A stretch of 18,474 nucleotides of DNA from Oscillospiraceae bacterium (lineage in GTDB: Bacteria; Bacillota; Clostridia; Oscillospirales; Ruminococcaceae). Location: assembly GCA_020024185.1 (NCBI GenBank), contig JAHHUD010000029.1:1-18474 (forward strand), given 5' to 3'. Positions within the stretch are counted from its first letter, which is position 1; each line of letters begins with the position of its first letter. The position numbers were made by a program, and so were the translations under genes. A model generated the notes under the pieces. The model was not told the origin of the DNA and made no database searches. It was given only the letters and a program-made list of their open reading frames with translations. Shown here in pieces: positions 1 to 6,134 of this stretch.

Positions 1-1627
1 ACTCTTGCTTAAAGATGTTGGAGAGCAGAAATTAAAGTATGAAGTAGATTTAAAAGAAATATTGGACAGAAAATCTTTGTTGGACAATTTAATTGATGAT
101 GTAAAAGAATTTAATTTTTTACAAAATAATCTTTTAAAAGCTCAGGAAAAATATAAATTAGCAGCGGAAAATGCTAGAAATAAAAAAGAAATATATGATA
201 TAAAAAATAAGCTTTATTTAGATGAACAAGCGGGAATACTTGCAGATGAGCTTGAACCGGGAAAGCCTTGTCCGGTTTGTGGCTCTACAACACATCCAAG
301 CTTGGCACATAAATCTGAAAATGCACCAACTAAAAATGAACTTGATAGATTTAAAAAAGAATTTGAAATTTCTCAATTAGAAGAAAATTCTGCAAGTGTT
401 GAAGCAGGAAAAATAAAAGGTTCAGTAACTGAAAAACAAATACAGATACAAAAATTATCAAAAGAATTACTGGGTTGCAACACTCTTGATAATATAGAAA
501 AGTGCATAAAAAGTTTAAGTGAAGAAATTATAGCAAATAAAAATCAGCTTGAAATAAAAATATCTGATGAGAAGAAAAAAATAGAAAGAAAATCTCAAAT
601 AGATAGAACTATTACAGAGTATGAGACAATATCTGAAAAGTTAAAAAGTGAGATTACAGAATATAAACAGCATATTGCAAAAGAAAAAGCTACATTAGAA
701 TCCATAACTGGCAGAATAGAAGTTCTTTATAATAAATTAGAATATAAAAATGTAGTTGAAGCACAACAAACTAAAAATAATATTATTAAAAATATTAATA
801 ACACTAAATTAGATATTGAAAAAATAGAAAATGAGTATAATGAGTGTGATAAGAATATAAGTGCGTTAAAAGCAAAGATAGAAGAATGTGGAAATGTCTT
901 AAAAAACACAAAGGAAATAGATATTGATTTTGAAAAACAGAAATATAACGAAATAAATAATCAAAAAGCTACTTTAGTTAAAAAACAAAAAGATATTAGC
1001 ACAAGGGTTGCCACTAATAAAATGGCGTTAAATAATATACTACTTAAATCAGAGTTGCTTATTGAAGTAGAAAGAAAACTAGGTTGGATAAAATCACTAT
1101 CAGATACAGCAAATGGCAATATAAGCGGAAAAGAAAAAATAATGCTTGAAACATATATTCAAATGACATATTTTGACCGTATTATTGCCAAAGCAAATAT
1201 AAGATTTATGATGATGTCAGGTGGACAGTATGAACTTAAAAGACGTTTGGAAGCAGAAAACAACCGTAGTCAAAGTGGTCTGGAACTTGATGTAATTGAC
1301 CATCATAATGGTACAGAAAGGAGTGTAAAAACACTTTCCGGTGGAGAATCTTTTAAAGCGTCCTTATCACTTGCATTAGGTCTTGCTGATGAAATACAAT
1401 CATCGGCAGGGGGAATTAAACTTGACACTATGTTTGTAGATGAGGGTTTTGGCTCTTTAGATGAGGAATCTTTAAATCAAGCAATAAAAGTGCTTTCAAA
1501 TCTTACAGAAGGAAATAGACTTGTGGGAATAATTTCTCATGTTGCTGAATTAAAAGACAAAATAGATAAGCAAATTGTCGTATCAAAAGATAAAAATGGT
1601 ATAAGTAAAGTAAAAATAATAAAATAA
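1..1627 (+). CDS. sbcC: Nuclease SbcCD ATPase subunit SbcC, 3' part (5' end outside window)
   Basis: SbcC is the SMC-like ATPase of the SbcCD (Mre11-Rad50 type) complex, which cuts DNA hairpins and blocked double-strand ends. The reading frame is open to the left edge, so the N-terminal Walker A half lies upstream. In the visible 540 residues, a long Lys/Glu-rich coiled coil surrounds the zinc hook CPVCGS (Cys89 and Cys92 in visible numbering). A second coiled coil follows, then the C-terminal ATPase lobe with signature LSGGES (about residue 443), Walker B DTMFVDEGFGSLD (about residue 473) and a late ISH motif. A hook this close to the visible start means roughly the first half of the protein is missing. 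No start codon can be chosen; the TTG at base 5 is simply internal. The nuclease partner sbcD is presumably upstream. The gene looks intact to its stop. Confidence 0.95.
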   Translation, partial: LLLKDVGEQKLKYEVDLKEILDRKSLLDNLIDDVKEFNFLQNNLLKAQEKYKLAAENARNKKEIYDIKNKLYLDEQAGILADELEPGKPCPVCGSTTHPSLAHKSENAPTKNELDRFKKEFEISQLEENSASVEAGKIKGSVTEKQIQIQKLSKELLGCNTLDNIEKCIKSLSEEIIANKNQLEIKISDEKKKIERKSQIDRTITEYETISEKLKSEITEYKQHIAKEKATLESITGRIEVLYNKLEYKNVVEAQQTKNNIIKNINNTKLDIEKIENEYNECDKNISALKAKIEECGNVLKNTKEIDIDFEKQKYNEINNQKATLVKKQKDISTRVATNKMALNNILLKSELLIEVERKLGWIKSLSDTANGNISGKEKIMLETYIQMTYFDRIIAKANIRFMMMSGGQYELKRRLEAENNRSQSGLELDVIDHHNGTERSVKTLSGGESFKASLSLALGLADEIQSSAGGIKLDTMFVDEGFGSLDEESLNQAIKVLSNLTEGNRLVGIISHVAELKDKIDKQIVVSKDKNGISKVKIIK

Positions 1628-1715
1628 AATCGTAAATTTGTTTTATGATGTAATATCTATTTTATCATGTTAAAGCATACAATATAACACATATAATCAT
1701 AAGGCGGATAATGCA

Positions 1716-3356
1716 ATGAATGAAAATGTGGACTATATTGCTATATACTCTCGTAAATCTAAATTTACAGGAAAAGGTGAAAGTATAGAAAATCAAATTG
1801 AACTTTGCAAAGAATATATTTATACACATTACAAAGACAATAAATATAATATTTTAGTGTATGAAGATGAAGGATTTTCTGGAGGTAATCTTAATCGTCC
1901 GGATTTTAAAAAGATGATGAACGATGCAATAGAAAAGAGGTTTAAAGCCATAATAGTTTATCGTCTTGACCGTATAAGCAGAAATATAAGTGATTTTTCT
2001 AACTTGATTGAGCAACTATCAAGATTAAATATATCCTTTGTTTCAATAAAAGAACAATTTGATACAGAAACACCAATGGGACGAGCAATGATGTATATTG
2101 CATCTGTATTTTCTCAGTTAGAAAGAGAAACAATTGCAGAGAGAATAAGAGATAATATGCAAGAACTTGCAAAAACAGGGCGTTGGCTGGGAGGAACAAC
2201 TCCAACAGGATATACTTCCGAAAGTGTAAAAAATGTTACTATTGACGGAAAAAGCAAAAAATCCTGCAAGTTAAAATTGATTTCTGAAGAAGCAGATACC
2301 GTAAAAATAATATATAATTTATTTTTACAAACAGGTTCTTTAACAAATACACAATCAGAATTGATGTGTAGGGGGATTGTAACAAAAAATAACAAGCAAT
2401 TTACAAGGTTTTCTATAAAGGCTATATTGCAAAATCCAGTGTATATGATTGCAGATGAAAATGCTTATAATTATTTTTTCAATAAACAATCAGATATAAC
2501 TTCGACAATTGAACAATTTAACGGTGAATATGGAGTTTTGGCATATAATAGAACAGAACAGGAAAAAGGAAAATCTACGGTTTATCTTCCTGAAGAAAAC
2601 TGGATTATATCAGTTGGTAAACACCAAGGGATTATTCCAAGTAGAGTGTGGATTGAAGTTCAAGAAATCTTACAAAAAAACAAGATAAAATCATATCGCA
2701 GGCCTCGTATTAACGAGGCTTTGCTTACAGGTTTAATTTTTTGTAAATGTGGAAGTCGTATGTATCCCAAATTGTCAAAAAGAAAAAACAATGATGATAA
2801 ATTATGTTTTACATATGTATGTAAACTTAAAGAACAAAGTAAAGGATATTTGTGTAAAGAAAAAAATATTAACGGTAATTGTCTTGATGAATTGATTATT
2901 AAAGAAATAAAAAAAATAAATGAAGATGAAAAAAGATTTATAAAAAATCTTGAGCAAAGCCGTAAATTATATACAAACAGCTGTACTAAATTGGAAGAAC
3001 AGCTAATAAAACTTGAAAACAACAAAAAAGAAATAGATAAAAAAATAGATATTCTTGTAGACTCAATTATAAATTTAAACGATAAAACCACTATAAATTA
3101 TATTCAAAAACGTGTAAACCAACTTAACAGTGACAGGCAATTTATAGAAAATAATATAAATCAAATTGAAAAAGAAATACTACAAAAAAATATAAGTGAT
3201 GAATACATTGATACAATATCCAAGGTTATGGTAGATTTTAAAGATGTTATTGATAATATGAGTATTCAAGAAAAAAGAAAACTGACAAATAAGATTATTA
3301 GTAATGTATATTATGACGGAACAACAATACATATTAGTTTTTGCTTTAATAAATAA
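1716..3356 (+). CDS. Large serine recombinase, candidate SpoIVCA-type sigK/skin recombinase
   Basis: This 546-residue site-specific recombinase has the full large-serine-integrase layout. The N-terminal resolvase domain carries catalytic Ser12 in IYSRKS, the arginine-rich YRLDRISRN motif (about 82-90) and the conserved SQLERETIAERI helix (about 133-144). A recombinase domain spans about 155-320. A zinc ribbon follows with Cys343/Cys345 and Cys369/Cys380, and a coiled coil covers about 390-510. The ATG at 1716 is preceded by AAGGCGG at 1701-1707. The gene stops 23 bases before a sequence that turns into sigma-K at an AATGA core, and its strand matches that sigma fragment. Family knowledge: SpoIVCA and its clostridial counterparts excise the skin element from sigK in the mother cell. 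The family call is firm. The sigK-specific role is inferred from position; it could instead be an ordinary phage integrase. Confidence 0.93.
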   Translation: MNENVDYIAIYSRKSKFTGKGESIENQIELCKEYIYTHYKDNKYNILVYEDEGFSGGNLNRPDFKKMMNDAIEKRFKAIIVYRLDRISRNISDFSNLIEQLSRLNISFVSIKEQFDTETPMGRAMMYIASVFSQLERETIAERIRDNMQELAKTGRWLGGTTPTGYTSESVKNVTIDGKSKKSCKLKLISEEADTVKIIYNLFLQTGSLTNTQSELMCRGIVTKNNKQFTRFSIKAILQNPVYMIADENAYNYFFNKQSDITSTIEQFNGEYGVLAYNRTEQEKGKSTVYLPEENWIISVGKHQGIIPSRVWIEVQEILQKNKIKSYRRPRINEALLTGLIFCKCGSRMYPKLSKRKNNDDKLCFTYVCKLKEQSKGYLCKEKNINGNCLDELIIKEIKKINEDEKRFIKNLEQSRKLYTNSCTKLEEQLIKLENNKKEIDKKIDILVDSIINLNDKTTINYIQKRVNQLNSDRQFIENNINQIEKEILQKNISDEYIDTISKVMVDFKDVIDNMSIQEKRKLTNKIISNVYYDGTTIHISFCFNK

Positions 3357-3379
3357 AACGCATTTATGATAGCATAGCA

Positions 3380-3384
3380 AATGA
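3380..3384 (+). other. Putative skin-type recombination core (AATGA) at sigK junction
   Basis: The sequence GCAAATGAAGTGCTA sits between the recombinase stop (3356) and the sigma-K-like reading frame. Similarity to sigma-K begins exactly at the codons AAT GAA (Asn-Glu); the in-frame bases before them do not encode the Tyr-Ala-Ser-Arg-Cys-Ile segment found in intact sigma factors. From memory, the crossover core of the Bacillus subtilis skin element is the 5-bp repeat AATGA at this same Asn-Glu site. The matching core at the other end of the element is not in the window, so this remains an inference. Confidence 0.55.
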
Positions 3385-3697
3385 AGTGCTAATGGCGATA
3401 AGAAAAATAAAACCAACAGAAAGTATTGTTTATCTTGAAGATAATATTGATGTTGAAAATAAAAACAGTAAGCTAACACTAAAAGATAGTTTGCAAGATG
3501 AATTTGAAATGAATGAATATTGTGAAGTCCAACAAACTAAAAGAGATGTATTAAAGCTTGTTTCAGAAAAACTTGACGGAAGGCAGAGACAAATAATAAT
3601 AATGAGATACGGGCTTTTTGGCAATGAACCACAAACACAGCAACAAGTTTGTGAGATTCTTGGCATAAGCCGTAGCTATGTATATCACTGTTGTTAA
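3380..3697 (+). pseudogene. sigK: 3' fragment of sporulation sigma factor sigma-K, C-terminus lost
   Basis: The reading frame from AAT GAA encodes about 105 residues aligning with the second half of sigma-70 family sporulation factors. It starts NEVLMAIRK, reaches region 4 with LDGRQRQIIIMRYGL, and continues into the helix-turn-helix TQQQVCEILGISRSYV. The ISRSYV form and RYGL context fit sigma-K better than sigma-E or sigma-G. Intact sigma-K continues with Ser-Arg-Ile-Glu-Lys and about 20 more residues. Here the frame ends in YHCC and a stop, and no other frame restores that helix. The -35 recognition helix is therefore incomplete. The N-terminal half (regions 2 and 3) is absent, as expected before skin excision. 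There is no good start codon or ribosome site, since translation would normally depend on excision joining the halves. I call it a pseudogene because of the broken end; a sequencing error could mimic this. Confidence 0.75.
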
Positions 3698-3787
3698 TGT
3701 AAATTTAAATTATTCTGTATTGTATTATTCATTTTTTTTTGCTACCATATTAAAGTAATAAAATTATATTAAGGTAGGAAAACAAAT

Positions 3788-4519
3788 TTGAAAAAATTAT
3801 TTAGAACTATTATTTTTGTTTTAGCTGTGGCTGTCTTTATTTTTTCTGGATACAATATTCTATCTTATTTAAAAGATGCTAAGGATAGTAAAGATGTAAA
3901 TCAAAATATTATAGATAAAGCTGTTGAAATACATAATACACAAGATGAAGAAAATACTACCCTTTTGGTTGATTTTGATAAACTGTGGCAGGAAAATAAA
4001 GATATTGTTGCATGGATTTACTCTCCAAATACACAAATTAATTATCCGGTTGTCCAAACTAAAGATAATAATTATTACTTAAGAAGACTTTTGAATGGTA
4101 AATATAATATTGCTGGTACAATATTTATGGATTATAGGAACAGCCCAGATTTATCTGATTATAATACTATGATTTATGGACACAACATGAAAAATGATAC
4201 AATGTTTGGTTCTTTGGCAAAATATAAAAAACAAGAATATTATGAAGAACATCCAGTGATTTATATAGTAACACCAGAAAAGAAATTTGAAATGAATTTA
4301 TTTGCAGGATATATAACAGATGCAAATTCATATATATATAATGCTTCTATGAATAAGGAAGAACAAAAGAAATACATAGAAGACAGCATATCATTATCCA
4401 CATTTAAATCAAATGTGGAAATATCAGACGAAGAAAAAATAGTTACATTTTCAACCTGTTCAAACAGTTCCGAAGAAGATAGATATATTCTTATGGGAGT
4501 TTTAAGAGAAATAAAATAA
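3788..4519 (+). CDS. srtB: Class B sortase
   Basis: Sortase B is a membrane-anchored cysteine transpeptidase that attaches surface proteins to peptidoglycan. The 243-residue protein has a signal-anchor helix at about 5-28, a short linker, and a sortase-B catalytic domain with WIYSPNTQINYPVVQ (about 76-90), His132 in YGHNM, Cys224 in FSTCSNS and Arg232 in EDRYIL, the complete catalytic triad. The start is TTG, chosen because AAGGTAGG at 3771-3778 lies nine bases upstream and the protein then opens with Met-Lys-Lys and the hydrophobic anchor. It stands alone between the sigK fragment and its own terminator. No gene in the window encodes an obvious sorting-signal substrate, so the target is elsewhere. 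Length is normal for the family. Confidence 0.95.
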   Translation: MKKLFRTIIFVLAVAVFIFSGYNILSYLKDAKDSKDVNQNIIDKAVEIHNTQDEENTTLLVDFDKLWQENKDIVAWIYSPNTQINYPVVQTKDNNYYLRRLLNGKYNIAGTIFMDYRNSPDLSDYNTMIYGHNMKNDTMFGSLAKYKKQEYYEEHPVIYIVTPEKKFEMNLFAGYITDANSYIYNASMNKEEQKKYIEDSISLSTFKSNVEISDEEKIVTFSTCSNSSEEDRYILMGVLREIK

Positions 4520-4532
4520 TATAAATTTTTAC

Positions 4533-4564
4533 AAAAAGGCTTGATTTATATCAAGCCTTTTTAT
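4533..4564 (+). terminator. Rho-independent terminator after sortase gene
   Basis: A perfect 12-bp stem, AAAAAGGCTTGA paired with TCAAGCCTTTTT, encloses the 6-base loop TTTATA and ends in a T-run. It begins 13 bases after the sortase stop and separates that gene from the redox operon. Confidence 0.9.
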
Positions 4565-4762
4565 ATACACAATAATAACTGTTAAAAAATTATATAAGTA
4601 TAGGTATAATTATAATTAATATTAAATAATAAATACATTTTATAAAAATCATTGTTTATAAGAAATATACAATAAAAGTACATTTATTTAGTTAAATGAA
4701 ACATTGTCAAATAAATAACGGTATGGTATATTATTTACGTATTAACAGCAATACTATATTAG

Positions 4763-4780
4763 TTGTTATAATAATAACAA
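4763..4780. promoter_or_regulatory. Rex-like operator 1
   Basis: The 18-mer TTGTTATAATAATAACAA has perfect outer half-sites TTGTTA and TAACAA separated by six bases. The Rex consensus known from Gram-positive bacteria is TTGTTAA-N4-TTAACAA; this site matches 12 of its 14 defined positions and differs only at the two inner ones. Rex is a repressor that senses the NADH/NAD+ ratio and commonly controls fermentation and electron-transfer genes, which fits the operon downstream. No rex gene is in the window, and AT-rich DNA produces such palindromes by chance more easily than balanced DNA. Confidence 0.5.
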
Positions 4781-4826
4781 AATTGTGTTGTGAAAAATCA
4801 TTTTATTACAATTTTCACATACAATT
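4781..4826. repeat. Imperfect long inverted repeat in operon leader
   Basis: AATTGTGTTGTGAAAA (4781-4796) is nearly the reverse complement of TTTTCACATACAATT (4812-4826), with one extra base and one mismatch across 15-16 bases and a 15-base centre. It lies between the two Rex-like sites and overlaps candidate promoter P1. It may be a second regulator's binding site or may form a weak hairpin. I do not recognise the motif. Confidence 0.4.
4783..4812 (+). promoter_or_regulatory. Candidate promoter P1 of hdr-flx operon
   Basis: TTGTGT at 4783-4788 and TACAAT at 4807-4812 are 18 bases apart. Rex-like operator 1 ends two bases before the -35 box. In such AT-rich DNA the match is only suggestive. 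Confidence 0.35.
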
Positions 4827-4841
4827 TATTTTTTTAAACCA

Positions 4842-4863
4842 TATAATGTTAAAAAAATAACAA
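4842..4863. promoter_or_regulatory. Consensus -10 box overlapping Rex-like operator 2
   Basis: A perfect TATAAT at 4842-4847 runs into the 18-mer ATGTTAAAAAAATAACAA at 4846-4863. That 18-mer has half-sites TGTTA and TAACA six bases apart and matches 12 of the 14 defined positions of the Rex consensus. A repressor bound here would cover the -10 and the likely transcription start. The matching -35 region (about 4819-4824, ATACAA) is poor, so this promoter would be weak or activator-dependent. Confidence 0.5.
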
Positions 4864-4945
4864 ATTGTGCTGTTATATAGATAAAATGTGGAATTTAGAT
4901 TTATTGTTATTAAAATTATAAATGATAGAAAGGATATGCGGGGTT

Positions 4946-5737
4946 ATGAAATATAGTTACTATCCAGGATGTACCCTAAAAAACAAGGCAAAAGATTTGG
5001 ATAAATATGCAAGATTATCTGCAAAAGCACTTGGATTTGAATTAGAAGAAATAGAAAATTGGCAATGTTGTGGTGGCGTTTATCCACTAGGCTCAGATGA
5101 AATTGCAACAAAACTTTCTTCTGTAAGAGCGCTGAATGATGCAAAAGAAAAAAATCAAGAGCTTGTAACACTTTGTTCTGCTTGTCATCATGTTCTTAAA
5201 AGAGTTAATGATGATATGAAGAATGTTGAAGATATACGCAGCAGAGCAAATAATTATATGCAATTGTCACAACCATATTCTGGAGAAACAACAGTTTTGC
5301 ATTTTCTTGAAGTTCTCAGAGATAGAGTTGGTTTTGATGAAATAAAGAAAAGGGTTGTAAAACCATTAACAGGTAAAAAAATAGGTGCTTATTATGGTTG
5401 TTTGCTATTACGCCCTAGCAAAATAATGGCATTTGATAATCCTGAAAATCCAACTATTATAGAGGAGTTTATTCGTGCAATTGGAGCACAACCAGTTATT
5501 TATCCATACAGAAATGAATGTTGCGGTGGATATATTTCTTTAAAAGAAAAAGAAATGGCTTGTTCAATGTGTACAAATATAATGGATAGTGCAGAAGGAT
5601 TTGGTGCAGAAATGCTTATCACAGCTTGTCCTTTATGTCTTTATAATTTAAACAAAAGTGCTGGTAATAAAATTCCGGTCTATTATTTTACTGAGCTTTT
5701 GGCAGAGGCTTTGGGTGTAAAAGAGGAGGACTTGTAG
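4946..5737 (+). CDS. hdrB: HdrB-like heterodisulfide reductase subunit B (CCG-domain iron-sulfur protein)
   Basis: HdrB carries the thiol/disulfide-type active site of heterodisulfide reductase, built on noncubane [4Fe-4S] clusters. The 263-residue protein has two cysteine-rich CCG domains. The first runs from PGC near the N-terminus through WQCCGGVYPLG to CSACHHV; the second runs from YGCLLLRP through NECCGGYISL to CSMC and ACPLC. I start at ATG 4946, not the in-frame ATG 4922, because family members open with Met-Lys-Tyr-Ser-Tyr-Tyr-Pro-Gly-Cys and AGAAAGGA (about 4927-4934) lies upstream of it. It is the first gene of a nine-gene run, and the gap to hdrC is two bases. In bacteria without coenzymes M and B, the natural disulfide or other acceptor of such subunits is usually unknown. 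Confidence 0.92.
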   Translation: MKYSYYPGCTLKNKAKDLDKYARLSAKALGFELEEIENWQCCGGVYPLGSDEIATKLSSVRALNDAKEKNQELVTLCSACHHVLKRVNDDMKNVEDIRSRANNYMQLSQPYSGETTVLHFLEVLRDRVGFDEIKKRVVKPLTGKKIGAYYGCLLLRPSKIMAFDNPENPTIIEEFIRAIGAQPVIYPYRNECCGGYISLKEKEMACSMCTNIMDSAEGFGAEMLITACPLCLYNLNKSAGNKIPVYYFTELLAEALGVKEEDL

Positions 5738-5739
5738 GT

Positions 5740-6129
5740 ATGAGTTTTTCAAAAAACCAAGTAGAGTTAGTGAAAGAAATCAGTGGTGTAAATCCCTTAA
5801 AATGTATGAAATGTGGAAAATGTTCTGCTACATGTCCATCGTTTAATGAGATGGATATAAAACCACATCAATTTGTTTCTTATGTTGTAAATGGTGATAT
5901 ACAGTCACTTGTTGACTCAAAGTCACTTTGGAAATGTCTATCATGTTTTGCATGTATAGAACGATGTCCAAGAGATGTAAAACCAGGGAAATTGATTGAT
6001 GCAGCAAGACAGTTGGTGGTGCGAGAAAGAGATAAAAACTATCTTTTGGCAGATGAAATTCCAGAATTGTTGGACCCAGAAACACCACAACAGTTATTGG
6101 TGAGTGCTTTCAGAAGATATAAGAGGTAA
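5740..6129 (+). CDS. hdrC: HdrC-like heterodisulfide reductase subunit C (2x[4Fe-4S])
   Basis: HdrC wires electrons between HdrA and HdrB. The 129-residue protein has two classical [4Fe-4S] motifs: CMKCGKCSATCP at about 22-33 and CLSCFACIERCP at about 67-78, each followed by helical residues typical of the family. It is rather short; archaeal HdrC proteins are usually somewhat longer, but bacterial operon versions of this size are common. ATG 5740 follows a GAGGAGGA ribosome site inside the end of hdrB, so translation is probably coupled. The next gene, hdrA, starts five bases after the stop. Confidence 0.92.
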   Translation: MSFSKNQVELVKEISGVNPLKCMKCGKCSATCPSFNEMDIKPHQFVSYVVNGDIQSLVDSKSLWKCLSCFACIERCPRDVKPGKLIDAARQLVVRERDKNYLLADEIPELLDPETPQQLLVSAFRRYKR

Positions 6130-6134
6130 TTGAT

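Larger units (their letters stand above)
4565..4921. other. AT-rich leader region upstream of the hdr-flx operon
   Basis: About 357 bases without a credible gene, very AT-rich. It holds two Rex-like palindromes (4763-4780 and 4846-4863), an imperfect long dyad (4781-4826) and candidate -10 boxes, all in the half next to the operon. The first half (4565-4740) shows nothing I can name. Confidence 0.6.

Noticed and set aside
1628..1715. A second recombination site or small gene between sbcC and the recombinase
   Set aside because: There is no AATGA-flanked sigma sequence and no reading frame with a ribosome site; TTTATGAT occurs here and at 3363-3370, but such a short AT-rich match carries no weight.
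4790..4819. TGTGA ... TCACA as a Crp/Fnr site
   Set aside because: The half-sites are about 20 bases apart instead of six, so the geometry is wrong for a Crp/Fnr dimer. They are part of the longer dyad described separately.
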